The notes: generated from the letters alone by a model not told the origin. DNA of 64,000 nt from Bacillus gobiensis (GCF_001278705.1 NZ_CP012600.1:4127417-4191416), one strand, 5' to 3'; shown: positions 52,901 to 62,763, numbered from the stretch's first letter. Translations and numbers: made by a program.

Positions 52901-54016
52901 ATGACCCCCGAAACAAATAAAAAACGGGTTGTCGTCAAAATAGGAAGCAGTTCATTAACCAGCTTACACGGAGAAATCAGCAGAAGAAAACTTGAAAAAT
53001 TGGTCGAACAAGTGGTACGGCTTAAGGATAGCGGACACGAAGTCATTCTAGTCTCATCCGGAGCTGTAGCGGCAGGATATCGAAAACTTGGATTCATTAA
53101 AAGGCCTGAGTCGCTGCCTGAAAAGCAAGCTGCAGCATCTATAGGCCAAGGTCTTTTAATGGAGGCTTACTCAGAGATCTTTTTATCTCATGGCTATGTG
53201 GCGTCCCAAATTTTGATAACAAAAAATGATTTTTCTGATGAAAATCGCTATAACAACGTCAGGAACACGTTGAATGTATTGCTGGATCGCGGAATTGTAC
53301 CAATTATTAATGAAAATGATACAGTTACCGTTAACCGCTTAAAATTTGGCGATAACGATACCCTTTCTGCAAAAGTTGCAGGATTAATAAACTCAGATCT
53401 TCTTGTGATTCTATCTGATATTGATGGTCTTTATGACGCAAATCCAATGAAGTATCCTGATGCTAAGCGAATTAAAAAAGTGACGGAAATTACCCCGGAA
53501 ATAGAAGCTGCGGCCGGAGACGCTGGAAGCTCAGTCGGCACCGGCGGAATGAGATCGAAGCTGGATGCTTTTAACATCACTATGGCATCTGGAATCAACG
53601 GGTTTTTAGGTCAAGCGGACAGTCCGAACATTTTGCAAGAAGTAGTGAATGGGAGTGCGAGTGGAACCTATTTTGAACCGAATTCAAGCGCGTATTGCCT
53701 TTCTCAAAAAATGCAGTGGATTGCTTTTAATTCCGGACCTGAAGGTGATTTAGTTATTGGGAATAAGAAGAAAGAAGATATAATAAACAACGGAAGCAGC
53801 CTTCATCCTTCAGAGGTTTTAGAAGTGAGAGGCGAATTTCACAAAGGCTCAGTCGTCCGAATCATCGACTCAGAAGAAACGGAAATCGGCCTCGGCATCG
53901 TGAACTATGCATCTGACGAATTTCAGCAGATAACAGAAGAAGATGGAGCATGTGAAGAGGCGATTGATAATGAGACATTTGTATGTCAGTTGGACGTAAA
54001 GATCCCCGTTTGTTAA
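52901..54016 (+). CDS. proB: Glutamate 5-kinase
   Basis: 371 residues: amino acid kinase domain (VVVKIGSSSLTS, LVSSGAVAAGYRKLGF, PIINENDTVTVNRLKFGDND, LSDIDGLYDANP and the GTGGMRSKLDAFN loop) followed by a PUA domain of about 75 residues (LEVRGEFHKGSVVRIIDSEE). It phosphorylates glutamate at the gamma position. A ribosome site GGAGTG precedes the start. It stands 24 nt after proI and 22 nt before proA. Confidence 0.96.
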   Translation: MTPETNKKRVVVKIGSSSLTSLHGEISRRKLEKLVEQVVRLKDSGHEVILVSSGAVAAGYRKLGFIKRPESLPEKQAAASIGQGLLMEAYSEIFLSHGYVASQILITKNDFSDENRYNNVRNTLNVLLDRGIVPIINENDTVTVNRLKFGDNDTLSAKVAGLINSDLLVILSDIDGLYDANPMKYPDAKRIKKVTEITPEIEAAAGDAGSSVGTGGMRSKLDAFNITMASGINGFLGQADSPNILQEVVNGSASGTYFEPNSSAYCLSQKMQWIAFNSGPEGDLVIGNKKKEDIINNGSSLHPSEVLEVRGEFHKGSVVRIIDSEETEIGLGIVNYASDEFQQITEEDGACEEAIDNETFVCQLDVKIPVC

Positions 54017-54037
54017 CAAACATGGAGGAGGATAACG

Positions 54038-55300
54038 ATGAGTAAATTGGTTGAGATAAGTCTGGTTGAAAAACAAGCCATACAAGCTAAAAAAGCAGCA
54101 AAATCTTTAAGCCTGCTGTCCGAACAAGAAAAAAATGAAGCCTTATTTACTTTGGCTGATCATTTAGAAAAAAATACTCAAACAATTCTTGCTGCTAATG
54201 AGAAGGATTTAGAAGCAGGAAAACAAAAAGGGTACGATGCGGCATACCTTGATCGCTTATCCCTTACGAAAGAGCGAGTTTTTGACTTTGCTGAAGGGCT
54301 GCGAACGGTTGCAGCATTAAAAGATCCCGTCGGAGAAACGTTGTCAGAATGGACGCTTGAAAATGGGTTGAAAGTGAAAAATGTCCGTGTCCCTCTCGGG
54401 GTCATCGGAATGATATACGAAGCAAGGCCAAATGTTACCGTTGATGCAACCGGCCTTGCCCTTAAATCAGGAAATGCCATCGTGCTAAAAGGCGGGTCTT
54501 CTGCAATTTCGTCAAATAAAGCAATTGTATCCGTCATGCACGAAGCGCTGGAGAATACAAAAATCTCGCGAGATGCTGTTCAATTTATTGAAAGCACCGA
54601 CCGAAGCGCCACAAAAGAGCTGTTTACGATGAAGCAGCACATTGATGTGTTAATCCCTCGCGGCGGAGGGGCATTGATCCAGGCGGTCGTTGAGAACGCT
54701 ACGGTTCCCGTACTTGAGACGGGAGTTGGGAACTGTCATTTGTATATTGATCGCGAAGCAGACACAGAAAAAGCTATCAATATCATGGTGAATGCCAAAA
54801 CTGACCGGCCTGCTGTGTGCAATGCGTTGGAAACATTGATCGTACATGAAGACTGGCTGAACGTAAACCATGAAGCATTGGCGAAGGCGTTCAAAGAGCA
54901 TGGTATTCAGGTACATGGCGACGAAAAAGCTGTAAACGTGTTTCCTGAGGCGATTCCTGCTGAAGAAACAGATTGGAAAGACGAATATTTAAGCCTCGAT
55001 ATTGCAGTAAAAGTAGTGGAGAGCCTTGAAGAAGCTGTTGCCCACATTGATCAGTATGGGACAAAGCATTCGGAAGCGATCGTAACAGAAAACGATCAAA
55101 CCGCTCTTTTCTTCATGAACGTTGTAGACGCAGCAGCTCTTTATCATAATGCTTCTACCCGATTTACTGACGGAGGAGCGCTGGGCTTTGGTGCAGAAAT
55201 CGGCATTTCTACGCAAAAGCTTCATGCCCGTGGTCCAATGGGATTACCGGCGCTGACAACCAGTAAGTATTTAATGGTTGGAAACGGACAAACGAGATAA
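54038..55300 (+). CDS. proA: Glutamate-5-semialdehyde dehydrogenase (gamma-glutamyl phosphate reductase)
   Basis: 420 residues. Typical stretches: VPLGVIGMIYEARPNVTVDA, ALKSGNAIVLKGGSSAISSN, HIDVLIPRGGGALIQAVVEN and TDRPAVCNALETLIVHED with the catalytic Cys, then NASTRFTDGGALGFGAEIGI near the end. It reduces gamma-glutamyl phosphate to glutamate semialdehyde. GGAGGAGG lies before the start. Last gene of the proline operon. Confidence 0.97.
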   Translation: MSKLVEISLVEKQAIQAKKAAKSLSLLSEQEKNEALFTLADHLEKNTQTILAANEKDLEAGKQKGYDAAYLDRLSLTKERVFDFAEGLRTVAALKDPVGETLSEWTLENGLKVKNVRVPLGVIGMIYEARPNVTVDATGLALKSGNAIVLKGGSSAISSNKAIVSVMHEALENTKISRDAVQFIESTDRSATKELFTMKQHIDVLIPRGGGALIQAVVENATVPVLETGVGNCHLYIDREADTEKAINIMVNAKTDRPAVCNALETLIVHEDWLNVNHEALAKAFKEHGIQVHGDEKAVNVFPEAIPAEETDWKDEYLSLDIAVKVVESLEEAVAHIDQYGTKHSEAIVTENDQTALFFMNVVDAAALYHNASTRFTDGGALGFGAEIGISTQKLHARGPMGLPALTTSKYLMVGNGQTR

Positions 55301-55304
55301 AGTG

Positions 55305-55337
55305 AATCAGTGGGGGTTCATCTCCCGCTGATTTTGT
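55305..55337 (+). terminator. Terminator after proA (first)
   Basis: AATCAGTGGGGG pairs with CTCCCGCTGATT (two non-Watson-Crick positions); the tail is TTTGTT. Confidence 0.7.
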
Positions 55338-55356
55338 TAATGGGAATTGTTTTTTT

Positions 55357-55385
55357 AGCTCCGAATAGGAATTCGGGGCTTTTTA
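55357..55385 (+). terminator. Second hairpin after proA
   Basis: AGCTCCGAAT and ATTCGGGGCT pair around AGGA with a T run on the 3' side. Confidence 0.7.
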
Positions 55386-55434
55386 AATTGCTAATAAACT
55401 TTAGTAAAGTTGTAACAAAATGAAAGGAAAATAT

Positions 55435-55896
55435 ATGAAAAAATTTTCACGCTTACTTGTTCTTATTTTACTTGGAATTTACTTATGTGTTCTTACAAAG
55501 GTAATATTAATTAAATCCTTACACCTGGTAGACTTTTCCAAAGTCATTTTCAGTTTTCATACAAGAGGGACAGTAAATCTAATCCCTTTTCGTACAATTT
55601 CTAATTACCTGTTTGCAGATATCAACTTAAATATCATAATTGAAAATCTTGTGGGGAATATTCTCGCTTTCTGTCCTCTTGGTATCTTATTGCCTTTTCT
55701 TTCGAATAGGTTCCATAAGTGGAGGACGATATTGCTTTCAGGCCTAGCCGTAAGCTTGTTCTATGAGATAATCCAATTCACTACCGCCTTGGGAAGCTTT
55801 GATGTTGATGACTTGATTTTGAATGTAACGGGAGCCGCACTGGGCTTTTTGCCGGTGAAAGCTGTCCTTTCCATCCGTCAGAGACAATCGAAATAG
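55435..55896 (+). CDS. VanZ-family membrane protein
   Basis: 153 residues from ATG 55435, preceded by AAAGGA. Four hydrophobic segments. VanZ hallmarks: NLIPFRTISNYL, NIIIENLVGNILAFCPLGIL and FYEIIQFTTALGSFDVDDLI, then LNVTGAALGFLP. VanZ proteins are linked to low-level teicoplanin resistance in enterococci; the general function of chromosomal copies is unknown. Confidence 0.88.
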   Translation: MKKFSRLLVLILLGIYLCVLTKVILIKSLHLVDFSKVIFSFHTRGTVNLIPFRTISNYLFADINLNIIIENLVGNILAFCPLGILLPFLSNRFHKWRTILLSGLAVSLFYEIIQFTTALGSFDVDDLILNVTGAALGFLPVKAVLSIRQRQSK

Positions 55897-55905
55897 TGAA
55901 TCCCA

Positions 55906-55960
55906 TTTATCCCGCATAAACGCGCAGTAAAACCCCCAGTGATTGTAAGTTTCACTTTAT
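55906..55960. repeat. Short dispersed repeat, copy 2
   Basis: TTTATCCCGCATAAACG at the left end and GTTTCACTTTAT at the right end, with CAGTAAAACCCCC in between. It shares both ends with 27517-27556, where the middle is shorter by 15 nt. Confidence 0.6.
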
Positions 55961-56028
55961 AGACAAAATGTAATCGGAGTGCTAAATTAAAGGATATTGT
56001 ATAAAATTTAACAGTAGGGGTGCTGGAA

Positions 56029-56958
56029 GTGGTTGAGCAAAAGGAACAGACTGCAGGGGTCATCGCCGGCTCACTGGCTTATTTGATTTGGGGAGTATTG
56101 CCGATTTATTGGAAGCTGGCGGGCGGTGTCGATTCAGCGGAAGTTTTGGCAAACCGTATTGTTTGGTCATTTGTTTTTATGATTGTCCTGCTTTTATGTC
56201 TGGGCAAGCTGTCGGGTACATATAAGGAATCAAAAAGTGTGTTTTCGAACAAAAAAAGATTCCTGGCAATAACTGCGGCATCGGCTTTGATTACGTTAAA
56301 CTGGTTTATTTTTATTTTCGTTGTTCATAGCGATCATGTCATAGATGCGAGTTTAGGATATTATATCAATCCGCTGATGAACATTGTTTTGGCAACAATA
56401 TTTCTTAAAGAGCGATTGACTAAGGCAGAAACAGTTTCAGTCGTTTTAGCCACAATCGGTGTCATTATTCTTTCGATTCATCATGGAGCTATACCTTGGT
56501 CGTCATTGGCTATGGCTTTGACTTTCAGCCTTTACGGATTAATTAAGAAGGTACTTCCGATCGGTGCGTGGTCGGGATTAACGATTGAAACATTATTAAT
56601 TACTCCGTTTGCCCTTCTCTATTTGTTTATCGTTCCAAGCCGTGGATTTATGGCTTATGACACTGGGACACTATTCGTCTTAATAGGTGCTGGTATTGTA
56701 ACAGCAGTACCGTTATTGCTGTTTGCCCTGGGTGCAAAGAAAATTTCGTTTTCCTTGATCGGGTTTTTGCAGTATATTGCACCGACTATGATGCTGGTAT
56801 TGGGTGTTTTTCTATTTCATGAACCGTTTGACGAGACACAATTGCTTGCTTTCATATGGATTTGGGTTGCACTCATCCTTTTTACTGCTTCGCGTACGGC
56901 TGCTGCTTCCAGATTGAAGAAAGAGGCTGGAGCTGTAAGACAAAACATGGGTGGATAG
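56029..56958 (+). CDS. rarD: EamA-family transporter RarD
   Basis: About 309 residues with ten membrane helices. IAGSLAYLIWGVLPIYWKLA is the RarD opening, and NWFIFIFVVHSDHVIDASLG followed by YYINPLMNIVLATIFLKERL is characteristic. The start is GTG 56029, after AGGGG with about 7-nt spacing; GTG 56020 overlaps that site. RarD is a putative permease of the drug/metabolite superfamily with unknown substrate; the E. coli name comes from chloramphenicol sensitivity. Confidence 0.9.
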   Translation: MVEQKEQTAGVIAGSLAYLIWGVLPIYWKLAGGVDSAEVLANRIVWSFVFMIVLLLCLGKLSGTYKESKSVFSNKKRFLAITAASALITLNWFIFIFVVHSDHVIDASLGYYINPLMNIVLATIFLKERLTKAETVSVVLATIGVIILSIHHGAIPWSSLAMALTFSLYGLIKKVLPIGAWSGLTIETLLITPFALLYLFIVPSRGFMAYDTGTLFVLIGAGIVTAVPLLLFALGAKKISFSLIGFLQYIAPTMMLVLGVFLFHEPFDETQLLAFIWIWVALILFTASRTAAASRLKKEAGAVRQNMGG

Positions 56959-57018
56959 AAAGAAATTACGGCGGATATATTCTCGAGATGATCGGATCAA
57001 ATCAACCATACTGCAGAT

Positions 57019-57047
57019 AAAAAAGGAGCATTAATTTGCTCCTTTTT
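57019..57047. terminator. Bidirectional terminator between rarD and melA
   Basis: AAAAAGGAGCA and TGCTCCTTTTT form a perfect 11-bp stem with runs on both sides, between convergent genes. Confidence 0.9.
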
Positions 57048-57059
57048 GCATGGTCTTCA

Positions 57060-58358
57060 TTATTTATACTCAGGCAGCCAGTCACCGTGGGCTGCGAATA
57101 AATCGTCGCACATAGAGACGATATCCTGAAGCGAAAGCTCGGCGCTTGTATGTGGATCGAGCATGGCCGCTTGGTATACGTGCTCTTTCTTCAGCGTAAC
57201 GGCAGCTTCAATCGTTAGTAGTTGGGTATTAATATGGGTGCGATTCAGGGCGGCAAGCTGTTCAGGGAGCTCGCCGACATAGCACGGCGTGATTTGGTTG
57301 CGGTCTGCAAGGCACGGGGCTTCCACGACCGCTTTATCCGGAAGGTTCGTGATCAATCCTGTATTTAATACGTTTCCTCCGAATTTAAAGGGAACATTGG
57401 TCTCCATCGCTTCGATAATCCTTGAGCCGTATTCCCTCGACCGTTCATGGGTCAAACTGCTGTTATTCGTAATTTCGTCCCGCATCGTCTCCCAATCGTT
57501 AATTTGTTTTTCGCATCTTCGCGGATATTCATCTAAAGGAATGTTTAATTTCTCAATTAGATCAGGATAATTGCGTTTGATAAAATAAGGGTGGTATTCG
57601 GCATTATGCTCTGAGGATTCGGTGACATAATAACCGAACTTATCCATAAGCTCGAAACGGACCATATCGTGATGTAGTGTTTTTTGCTTTTCTTTTGCAC
57701 GCTGCTTAATTTCCGGATATAAGTCTTTGCCGTCCTTTTTAATGTCCAAAAGCCAAGCCATATGGTTGATTCCGGCAATTCGTTCCTCAATTCCTTCACG
57801 ATCCATGTCCAGCAGTTCAAATAATTCCTTCGTGCAAACCTGGACGCTGTGGCAAAGCCCGACTGACTTAACGTTAGTGTATCGAAGCATGGCTCCGGTT
57901 AATGCTGCCATTGGATTGGTATAGTTGAAAAACCATGCATCGGGACAAACCTCCTCCATATCTTTCGCGATATCGAATAAGACAGGTATCGTCCGCAGGG
58001 AGCGAAATATTCCTCCGATTCCCACGGTATCCGCAATTGTCTGCTGCAGCCCGTATTTTTTGGGAATCTCAAAATCTATCACTGTACTAGGCTTGTAACC
58101 TCCGACTTGAATGGCATTGATTACATATTTCGCCTGATGCAAAGCTTCTTTTCGATCATCGTAAGCTTTGATCGAAATGGTTGGATTATATTTTTCTTTT
58201 AAATGAGTCAGCATTTGTCTCGATTCATTTAAGCGTTTGGCATCAATATCAAATAAGGCAAATTCAAATCCGTTTAGTGCTTCAACCATCAAACAGTCAC
58301 CAAGTACATTTTTTGCAAAAATTGTGCTTCCAGCCCCGATAAAAGTGATTTTTTTCAT
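57060..58358 (-). CDS. melA: Alpha-galactosidase, glycoside hydrolase family 4
   Basis: 432 residues from ATG 58358 (GGAGG 10 nt upstream). The GH4 features are clear: ITFIGAGSTIFAKNVLGDCL binds NAD+, the FNYTNPMAALTGAML segment follows, SVGLCHSVQVC carries the metal-binding Cys, and GINHMAWLLDIKKDG carries the His. GH4 enzymes need NAD+ and Mn2+ and split alpha-galactosides such as melibiose by an oxidation-elimination path. It is the last gene of a melE-melD-melC-melA operon of B. subtilis type. Confidence 0.95.
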   Translation of the reverse strand: MKKITFIGAGSTIFAKNVLGDCLMVEALNGFEFALFDIDAKRLNESRQMLTHLKEKYNPTISIKAYDDRKEALHQAKYVINAIQVGGYKPSTVIDFEIPKKYGLQQTIADTVGIGGIFRSLRTIPVLFDIAKDMEEVCPDAWFFNYTNPMAALTGAMLRYTNVKSVGLCHSVQVCTKELFELLDMDREGIEERIAGINHMAWLLDIKKDGKDLYPEIKQRAKEKQKTLHHDMVRFELMDKFGYYVTESSEHNAEYHPYFIKRNYPDLIEKLNIPLDEYPRRCEKQINDWETMRDEITNNSSLTHERSREYGSRIIEAMETNVPFKFGGNVLNTGLITNLPDKAVVEAPCLADRNQITPCYVGELPEQLAALNRTHINTQLLTIEAAVTLKKEHVYQAAMLDPHTSAELSLQDIVSMCDDLFAAHGDWLPEYK

Positions 58359-58380
58359 CTTTTTGATACCTCCTGAAATG

Positions 58381-59202
58381 TTAGCCTTTAACTGCCCCTG
58401 AGGATAGCCCGGCAATAAAGTACTTTTGTAGAAACAAGAAAAGCAGAGTCATTGGCAGCATTGCCATTAGTGAAGCAGCAGCGACCAAGTGTAAATTGTT
58501 TGCATTTTGGCCAAAAAAGCCAGCGATGGCAACCGTCAACGTTTGTACTTCCTTGCTTTGCAGGAAGAAAATCGCAAATTGGTAATCATTCCAGATAAAA
58601 ACGCTTGATATAATACAAACGGTTGCTGTGATTGGTTTTAATAACGGAAAAACGACTCGGAAAAAGATGCCGATCATACTTGCTCCATCCATTCGCGCCG
58701 CTTCCTCCAACTCTTTAGGCACGGATGAGCGGATAAAACCTGCGTAAAGAAAAATTGTCAATGGCAAAAAGGAAGCCGCGTTAACTAGTACAGCAATTAA
58801 ATGAGTGTTCATGAGCCCGGCATCGACAACCATTCGATACAAAGGAACCATCGATGTCAAAGGAGGTATGATCATTATTGATATGAACAAAGCATAAACC
58901 ATTTTATTGAGCTTTGTTGACCTTCGTGCCAACGGATAGGCAGCGAGCGAACCTGCAAAGACTAAAAGAAGAGCGGCGGCCGCGGTTATGATGATCGTAT
59001 TGACGAATGATTGGCCGAGTCCAGCTTTCTCCCATGCCTCCAAGAAGTTACTGAAGGAAAAATAGTCGGGAAGAAGCCATTTTGAACTGTAATCACCCTT
59101 CGCTTTTAAGGCGGTCGTAATCAAAATATAAAAAGGGATAAAATGAACGATTGTAACTGCCGCAGCAAGAATCGCGAACGATATTTTTTTCTTCTTTTTC
59201 AT
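58381..59202 (-). CDS. melC: Alpha-galactoside ABC transporter permease (MalG-type)
   Basis: 273 residues with six membrane segments; permease motif EEAARMDGASMIGIFFRVVF near residue 165. The start overlaps the stop of the partner permease by one base. It carries the features of MsmG/AmyC-type carbohydrate permeases. No ATPase gene is present in the operon, so a shared ATPase such as MsmX would be needed, as in B. subtilis. Confidence 0.93.
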   Translation of the reverse strand: MKKKKKISFAILAAAVTIVHFIPFYILITTALKAKGDYSSKWLLPDYFSFSNFLEAWEKAGLGQSFVNTIIITAAAALLLVFAGSLAAYPLARRSTKLNKMVYALFISIMIIPPLTSMVPLYRMVVDAGLMNTHLIAVLVNAASFLPLTIFLYAGFIRSSVPKELEEAARMDGASMIGIFFRVVFPLLKPITATVCIISSVFIWNDYQFAIFFLQSKEVQTLTVAIAGFFGQNANNLHLVAAASLMAMLPMTLLFLFLQKYFIAGLSSGAVKG

Positions 59203-60128
59203 CAGGCCTCAATCTCCTTCCTCTTAAAGTAAATAAGAGCCGCGAAACTGATAATCAAGATGATGAACGCCATAAAGATACCTTGAGTTGCTGCATAGCC
59301 AGCATCCTGCCTTCTGAAATAGAGGTTGTACATAAACGTTGACATCGATTGTGATGCATTGCCGGGACCGCCGCCTGTTAAAGCAAAAATTACATCAAAC
59401 AATTTCAACCCGCCAATAATATTAATAACCGCATTGATCGTAATCGCTGGCATTAACAACGGAAGAGTGATGTTCCGAAATTGCTGAAACGTGCTTGCGC
59501 CGTCAATTTGGGCTGCCTCATAATAATCCTTCGGAATGCTCTGCAACCCGGCGAGATAGACGATCATAGCGATGCCCACATATTGGTACGTATTAATCAT
59601 GACGATGATAAGCGGATTTGCTTCAGGAATGGCCAGTGCGTTAATCGGACCCAAACCGAAAACTTGCAGCAAATCATTCAAGGCTCCTCCGTCGAAGGAG
59701 AAAAAGAAATACCAGATATAGCCCATTATTAAGGGGCTGATAATGACGGGGAGGTAAACGATCGTCCTGGTAATCGCTTTCATTTTTAGGCTTTGATTGA
59801 GTAGAAGGGCATAAAGCAATCCAACGGCATTTTGTAAAATTGTGCTGCCTAATCCATAGAGAAGTGTATTTTTTAAAATTAACCAGGTATCACTATCAGT
59901 TAGAAGCCTTTTATACTGTTCAAGTCCCACCCACTGGTATCCTTGGGAAAAGCCATTCCAATTTGAAAAGGAGATGCTTACACCTTTTAAAAAAGGATAG
60001 ATCATAAAGACAATGACCAAGATCAAGGCGGGCAGATACATCCACCATAGAGAGGACGTTTTTGGAAACTTCACTTGGTATTGTTTCTTTGCCGAAGAAA
60101 GCTTTTTCTCAGTGATGATCTGACTCAT
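59202..60128 (-). CDS. melD: Alpha-galactoside ABC transporter permease (MalF-type)
   Basis: 308 residues with six membrane segments after a short basic N-terminus. The EAA loop is [40 protein letters not shown] is typical of MsmF/AmyD-like permeases. The ribosome site AGGTGAGGAGC is good. It lies 27 nt after melE and is joined to melC by a one-base overlap. Confidence 0.93.
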   Translation of the reverse strand: MSQIITEKKLSSAKKQYQVKFPKTSSLWWMYLPALILVIVFMIYPFLKGVSISFSNWNGFSQGYQWVGLEQYKRLLTDSDTWLILKNTLLYGLGSTILQNAVGLLYALLLNQSLKMKAITRTIVYLPVIISPLIMGYIWYFFFSFDGGALNDLLQVFGLGPINALAIPEANPLIIVMINTYQYVGIAMIVYLAGLQSIPKDYYEAAQIDGASTFQQFRNITLPLLMPAITINAVINIIGGLKLFDVIFALTGGGPGNASQSMSTFMYNLYFRRQDAGYAATQGIFMAFIILIISFAALIYFKRKEIEA

Positions 60129-60155
60129 TGCTCCTCACCTCACAATCCATACATA

Positions 60156-61409
60156 TTATTTATTTCTTAATCTGAGATATTCTTCACGCATCTTTTTTGA
60201 AACATCTTCAGGTGTTTTCATCCCTGCAAGAAGCTCCTGTCCGGTGGTACCCATGACATCCCACATGCCGTTCGGCAAATAAACACGGTCAAAGTAAGGC
60301 TCTACACGTACATGTTCATATCTCTTATAAGACTCAGAATAATAAATTTCTGCCTCGACATTGGTTAGCGCAGAAGGAAGGGAAGTAGCTTCCGCCATCT
60401 TTTTTGCATTTTCCGGTTCAGCGATAAATGCTAGAAACTGCTTTGCTTCATCCAAATGCCGAGAATCCTTCCAAGCGGCTAATGTGTGTCTTTCTCCTCC
60501 AATCCAGCTTGGTTCGTCTCCTTCGTGTAGAGCGGGGTTCGGCATGATTCCCAGCTGTACTTCTGGATTCACGTTCGCAACATCTTGTCCCAGAGAACCT
60601 CCGCTTATCGTAAATGCAATCTTGTTTTGCGCCATTAAATCAATCAGCTGTGAAGGTTTGGCTGTAACAGCATCAACATTTAATAGTTTCTGATCGTTCA
60701 TTTCTTTAAGGATAGCAGGCAGAGCTGTATAGTTGGGCCAATCAAATGTACCATTCTTCAAGCTCTCCCGACGGTCATGTTTTTTGTCAGTAATTAATAG
60801 AGGTGTCGCAAATTGATCAAAGAATTGGGCAATTGAACTTTTATCGTAGCCTGCAAACCAAAAGGGTACAACTTCACCATTGCTTTTTTCTTTTACCGAT
60901 TTCATCGCTGTCATAAATTCGTCGATGGTTTCTGGAGGCTCAATGTGGTACTTATCCAGCAATGTCTTGTTGTAGGTGATTCCGTCTTTCGCTTGATTTA
61001 ACGGCAAGGCATAGACTTTACCGTTCTCATCCTTTAAGATTTGATCGAGATTAGGATCCAAGTTTTGCACCCAATCCATATCCTGCAGGTCGGCGGTGTA
61101 CTCTCCATAACGAAGCTTTCCCCAGCCGTGGGTATCAAAAAGGTCAGGTAAATCGTTTGCTGCCATTTTGACCCGAAGCATATTTTCATACTCTTCTCCC
61201 GGAAAATTCATATCGATATGGATATTAGGATGCTCTTTTTCGTAATCAGCCACAATGCTACTAAGCATTTCTCGTTCGCTATCATTGACGATACTGCTGT
61301 AAAGAGATAGAACAGTTTTTCCTTCCTGTTCACTGCTTGTTTCCTGTGAACATCCTGCAGCAACGCCTATACATAAGAGCAAGGCCAGTAAAAGCGCAAT
61401 TTTTTTCAT
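60156..61409 (-). CDS. melE: Alpha-galactoside ABC transporter binding lipoprotein
   Basis: 417 residues. The lipoprotein signal ALLLALLLCIGVAAGCSQET places the lipidated Cys near residue 20. It is an extracellular solute-binding protein family 1 member: IHIDMNFPGEEYENMLRVKM, ADLQDMDWVQNLDPNLDQIL, FTISGGSLGQDVANVNPEVQ. It captures melibiose, raffinose or stachyose-type sugars by analogy to MelE/MsmE. GGAGGAG lies just upstream. Confidence 0.93.
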   Translation of the reverse strand: MKKIALLLALLLCIGVAAGCSQETSSEQEGKTVLSLYSSIVNDSEREMLSSIVADYEKEHPNIHIDMNFPGEEYENMLRVKMAANDLPDLFDTHGWGKLRYGEYTADLQDMDWVQNLDPNLDQILKDENGKVYALPLNQAKDGITYNKTLLDKYHIEPPETIDEFMTAMKSVKEKSNGEVVPFWFAGYDKSSIAQFFDQFATPLLITDKKHDRRESLKNGTFDWPNYTALPAILKEMNDQKLLNVDAVTAKPSQLIDLMAQNKIAFTISGGSLGQDVANVNPEVQLGIMPNPALHEGDEPSWIGGERHTLAAWKDSRHLDEAKQFLAFIAEPENAKKMAEATSLPSALTNVEAEIYYSESYKRYEHVRVEPYFDRVYLPNGMWDVMGTTGQELLAGMKTPEDVSKKMREEYLRLRNK

Positions 61410-61430
61410 TGGTCATCTCCTCCCATAATA

Positions 61431-61443
61431 TTAAGCGCTTACA
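61431..61443 (-). promoter_or_regulatory. AAGCGCTT operator-like site before melE
   Basis: TTAAGCGCTTACA on the plus strand contains the perfect palindrome TAAGCGCTTA, 22 nt upstream of the melE start. A half-matching TGTAAGCGCTG lies in the galK promoter (62700-62710). Likely a LacI-type (MelR) or CcpA site. Confidence 0.5.
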
Positions 61444-61482
61444 AAATGATGATACAATCACCTCCTTAAATGGAGAGAACGG

Positions 61483-62529
61483 TTAGTCCGTCCTCTTGCT
61501 TCCACAGCTTTCCCGGATAATTAAATTTGTCGCTACTTTTACCTGCAATGGAATCGTTCTACCGTTCATTCGGTCCAGCAAGAGTTTGACGCCGGTTCTT
61601 CCCATTTCTTTCATATGCACATTCACAGTCGTTAACGGAATGCTTGCAAACTCAGCTGCATCAATCCCGTTGAAGCTGACGATAGCGAGATCCTGCGGAA
61701 CTTTTATTTGCTGTTCGTGCAAGGCTCGTAGTGCGCCAATTGCCATCGAGTCGCTTCCGATAAAAAAAGCATCAGGCAATTTTCCTTTTTCGATTGCCTT
61801 TTTCATTAATCCATAGCCTTGAAACATATTGTATTCACCAATATGGATATGCTCTTGGCTGTCAATCTTTTTTTCTTTGGAAAATTGCCGGAAAGTGGTC
61901 AGTCGTTTATCCTCAATGATTTTTGTCGTTGTTTGATTATTTTTAGTATAAAAATGCTCTTTCTCTTTACCGCCGATATAGCCTAACGTTTGATAGCCGA
62001 TAGATAGAAGGTGCTCCAGAGCCTGCCTGGTAGCCGTTTCAAAGTCGATGAAGACAGAATCGCAGCTATCGTCTTTCGTCGTATGATTGATAAAGACAAT
62101 GTTATTCAATGAAGAACTGATGCGAGCCAAGCTTTCCATACTGATCCTTCCGATAACAATCAGGCCGTCGAGGTCACGGATCGCCTGATTCATAAGGAGC
62201 GTGCTTAGATGGATGGTTTTCGTAATAAAAATACCATTTTCATAGCATTCCTTTTCGATTCCCTGTCTTATGGAATAATAGAATGGATCGTTAAGCTCTT
62301 CTTCCTGGGTCATACTAACGACCATGCCGATCCGTAATTCACTGGGGACCGAAGTTTGGGAGTGCTTTCTTTTCCCGCGTGCTTTTTCATAGCCAAGATT
62401 TTTAGCTGTCTTCAAAATTCGTTCTCTTGTTTTTTCTGTAACTGATAGGGAACGATCGTCGCTAAGTACTCTTGACACGGTGGCTGTGGATACATTGGCC
62501 ATAGAAGCGATATCTTTTATTGTAGCCAT
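61483..62529 (-). CDS. melR: LacI-family regulator of the alpha-galactoside genes
   Basis: 348 residues from ATG 62529, preceded by AGGAGG. HTH: IKDIASMANVSTATVSRVLS, followed by the LacI hinge and effector domain with GYQTLGYIGGKEKEH and FFIGSDSMAIGALRALHEQQ. It leads the melR-melE-melD-melC-melA set as in B. subtilis and faces galK on the other strand, so it can sit on the common control region. Close to the LacI protein at 6807-7799 in sequence. The effector is probably an alpha-galactoside or galactose. Confidence 0.92.
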   Translation of the reverse strand: MATIKDIASMANVSTATVSRVLSDDRSLSVTEKTRERILKTAKNLGYEKARGKRKHSQTSVPSELRIGMVVSMTQEEELNDPFYYSIRQGIEKECYENGIFITKTIHLSTLLMNQAIRDLDGLIVIGRISMESLARISSSLNNIVFINHTTKDDSCDSVFIDFETATRQALEHLLSIGYQTLGYIGGKEKEHFYTKNNQTTTKIIEDKRLTTFRQFSKEKKIDSQEHIHIGEYNMFQGYGLMKKAIEKGKLPDAFFIGSDSMAIGALRALHEQQIKVPQDLAIVSFNGIDAAEFASIPLTTVNVHMKEMGRTGVKLLLDRMNGRTIPLQVKVATNLIIRESCGSKRTD

Positions 62530-62763
62530 ACAAGCGCCTCCTCTCATGAATCATTTACTAAAGATAAACATAACCGCTTTTAAAAGAATAGAAGTTATCC
62601 GAAAATTTACTAAATTGATAGTAACATTTTTAGTAAACGTTTTCAATATTTTTTGAAAAATAGATTCCTTTTAATAAATAATTCACTTGCAATATTGTAT
62701 GTAAGCGCTGTATTTGCTACTATATATTTAGTAAAAATTTTATTGAATAAGGGAGAGATGGTC
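62530..62763. promoter_or_regulatory. Divergent control region between melR and galK
   Basis: About 230 nt with four copies of TTTACTAAA or its complement (62554, 62606, 62629, 62727). The last overlaps the predicted galK start point. Also AGTAAACGTTTTCAA at 62632-62646, which fits the cre consensus on the minus strand at every position. Confidence 0.55.
62695..62723 (+). promoter_or_regulatory. Probable galK promoter
   Basis: TTGTAT (62695-62700), 17-nt spacer containing TAAGCGCTG, TACTAT (62718-62723). The start point would be near 62730, about 34 nt before the galK ATG. Confidence 0.55.
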
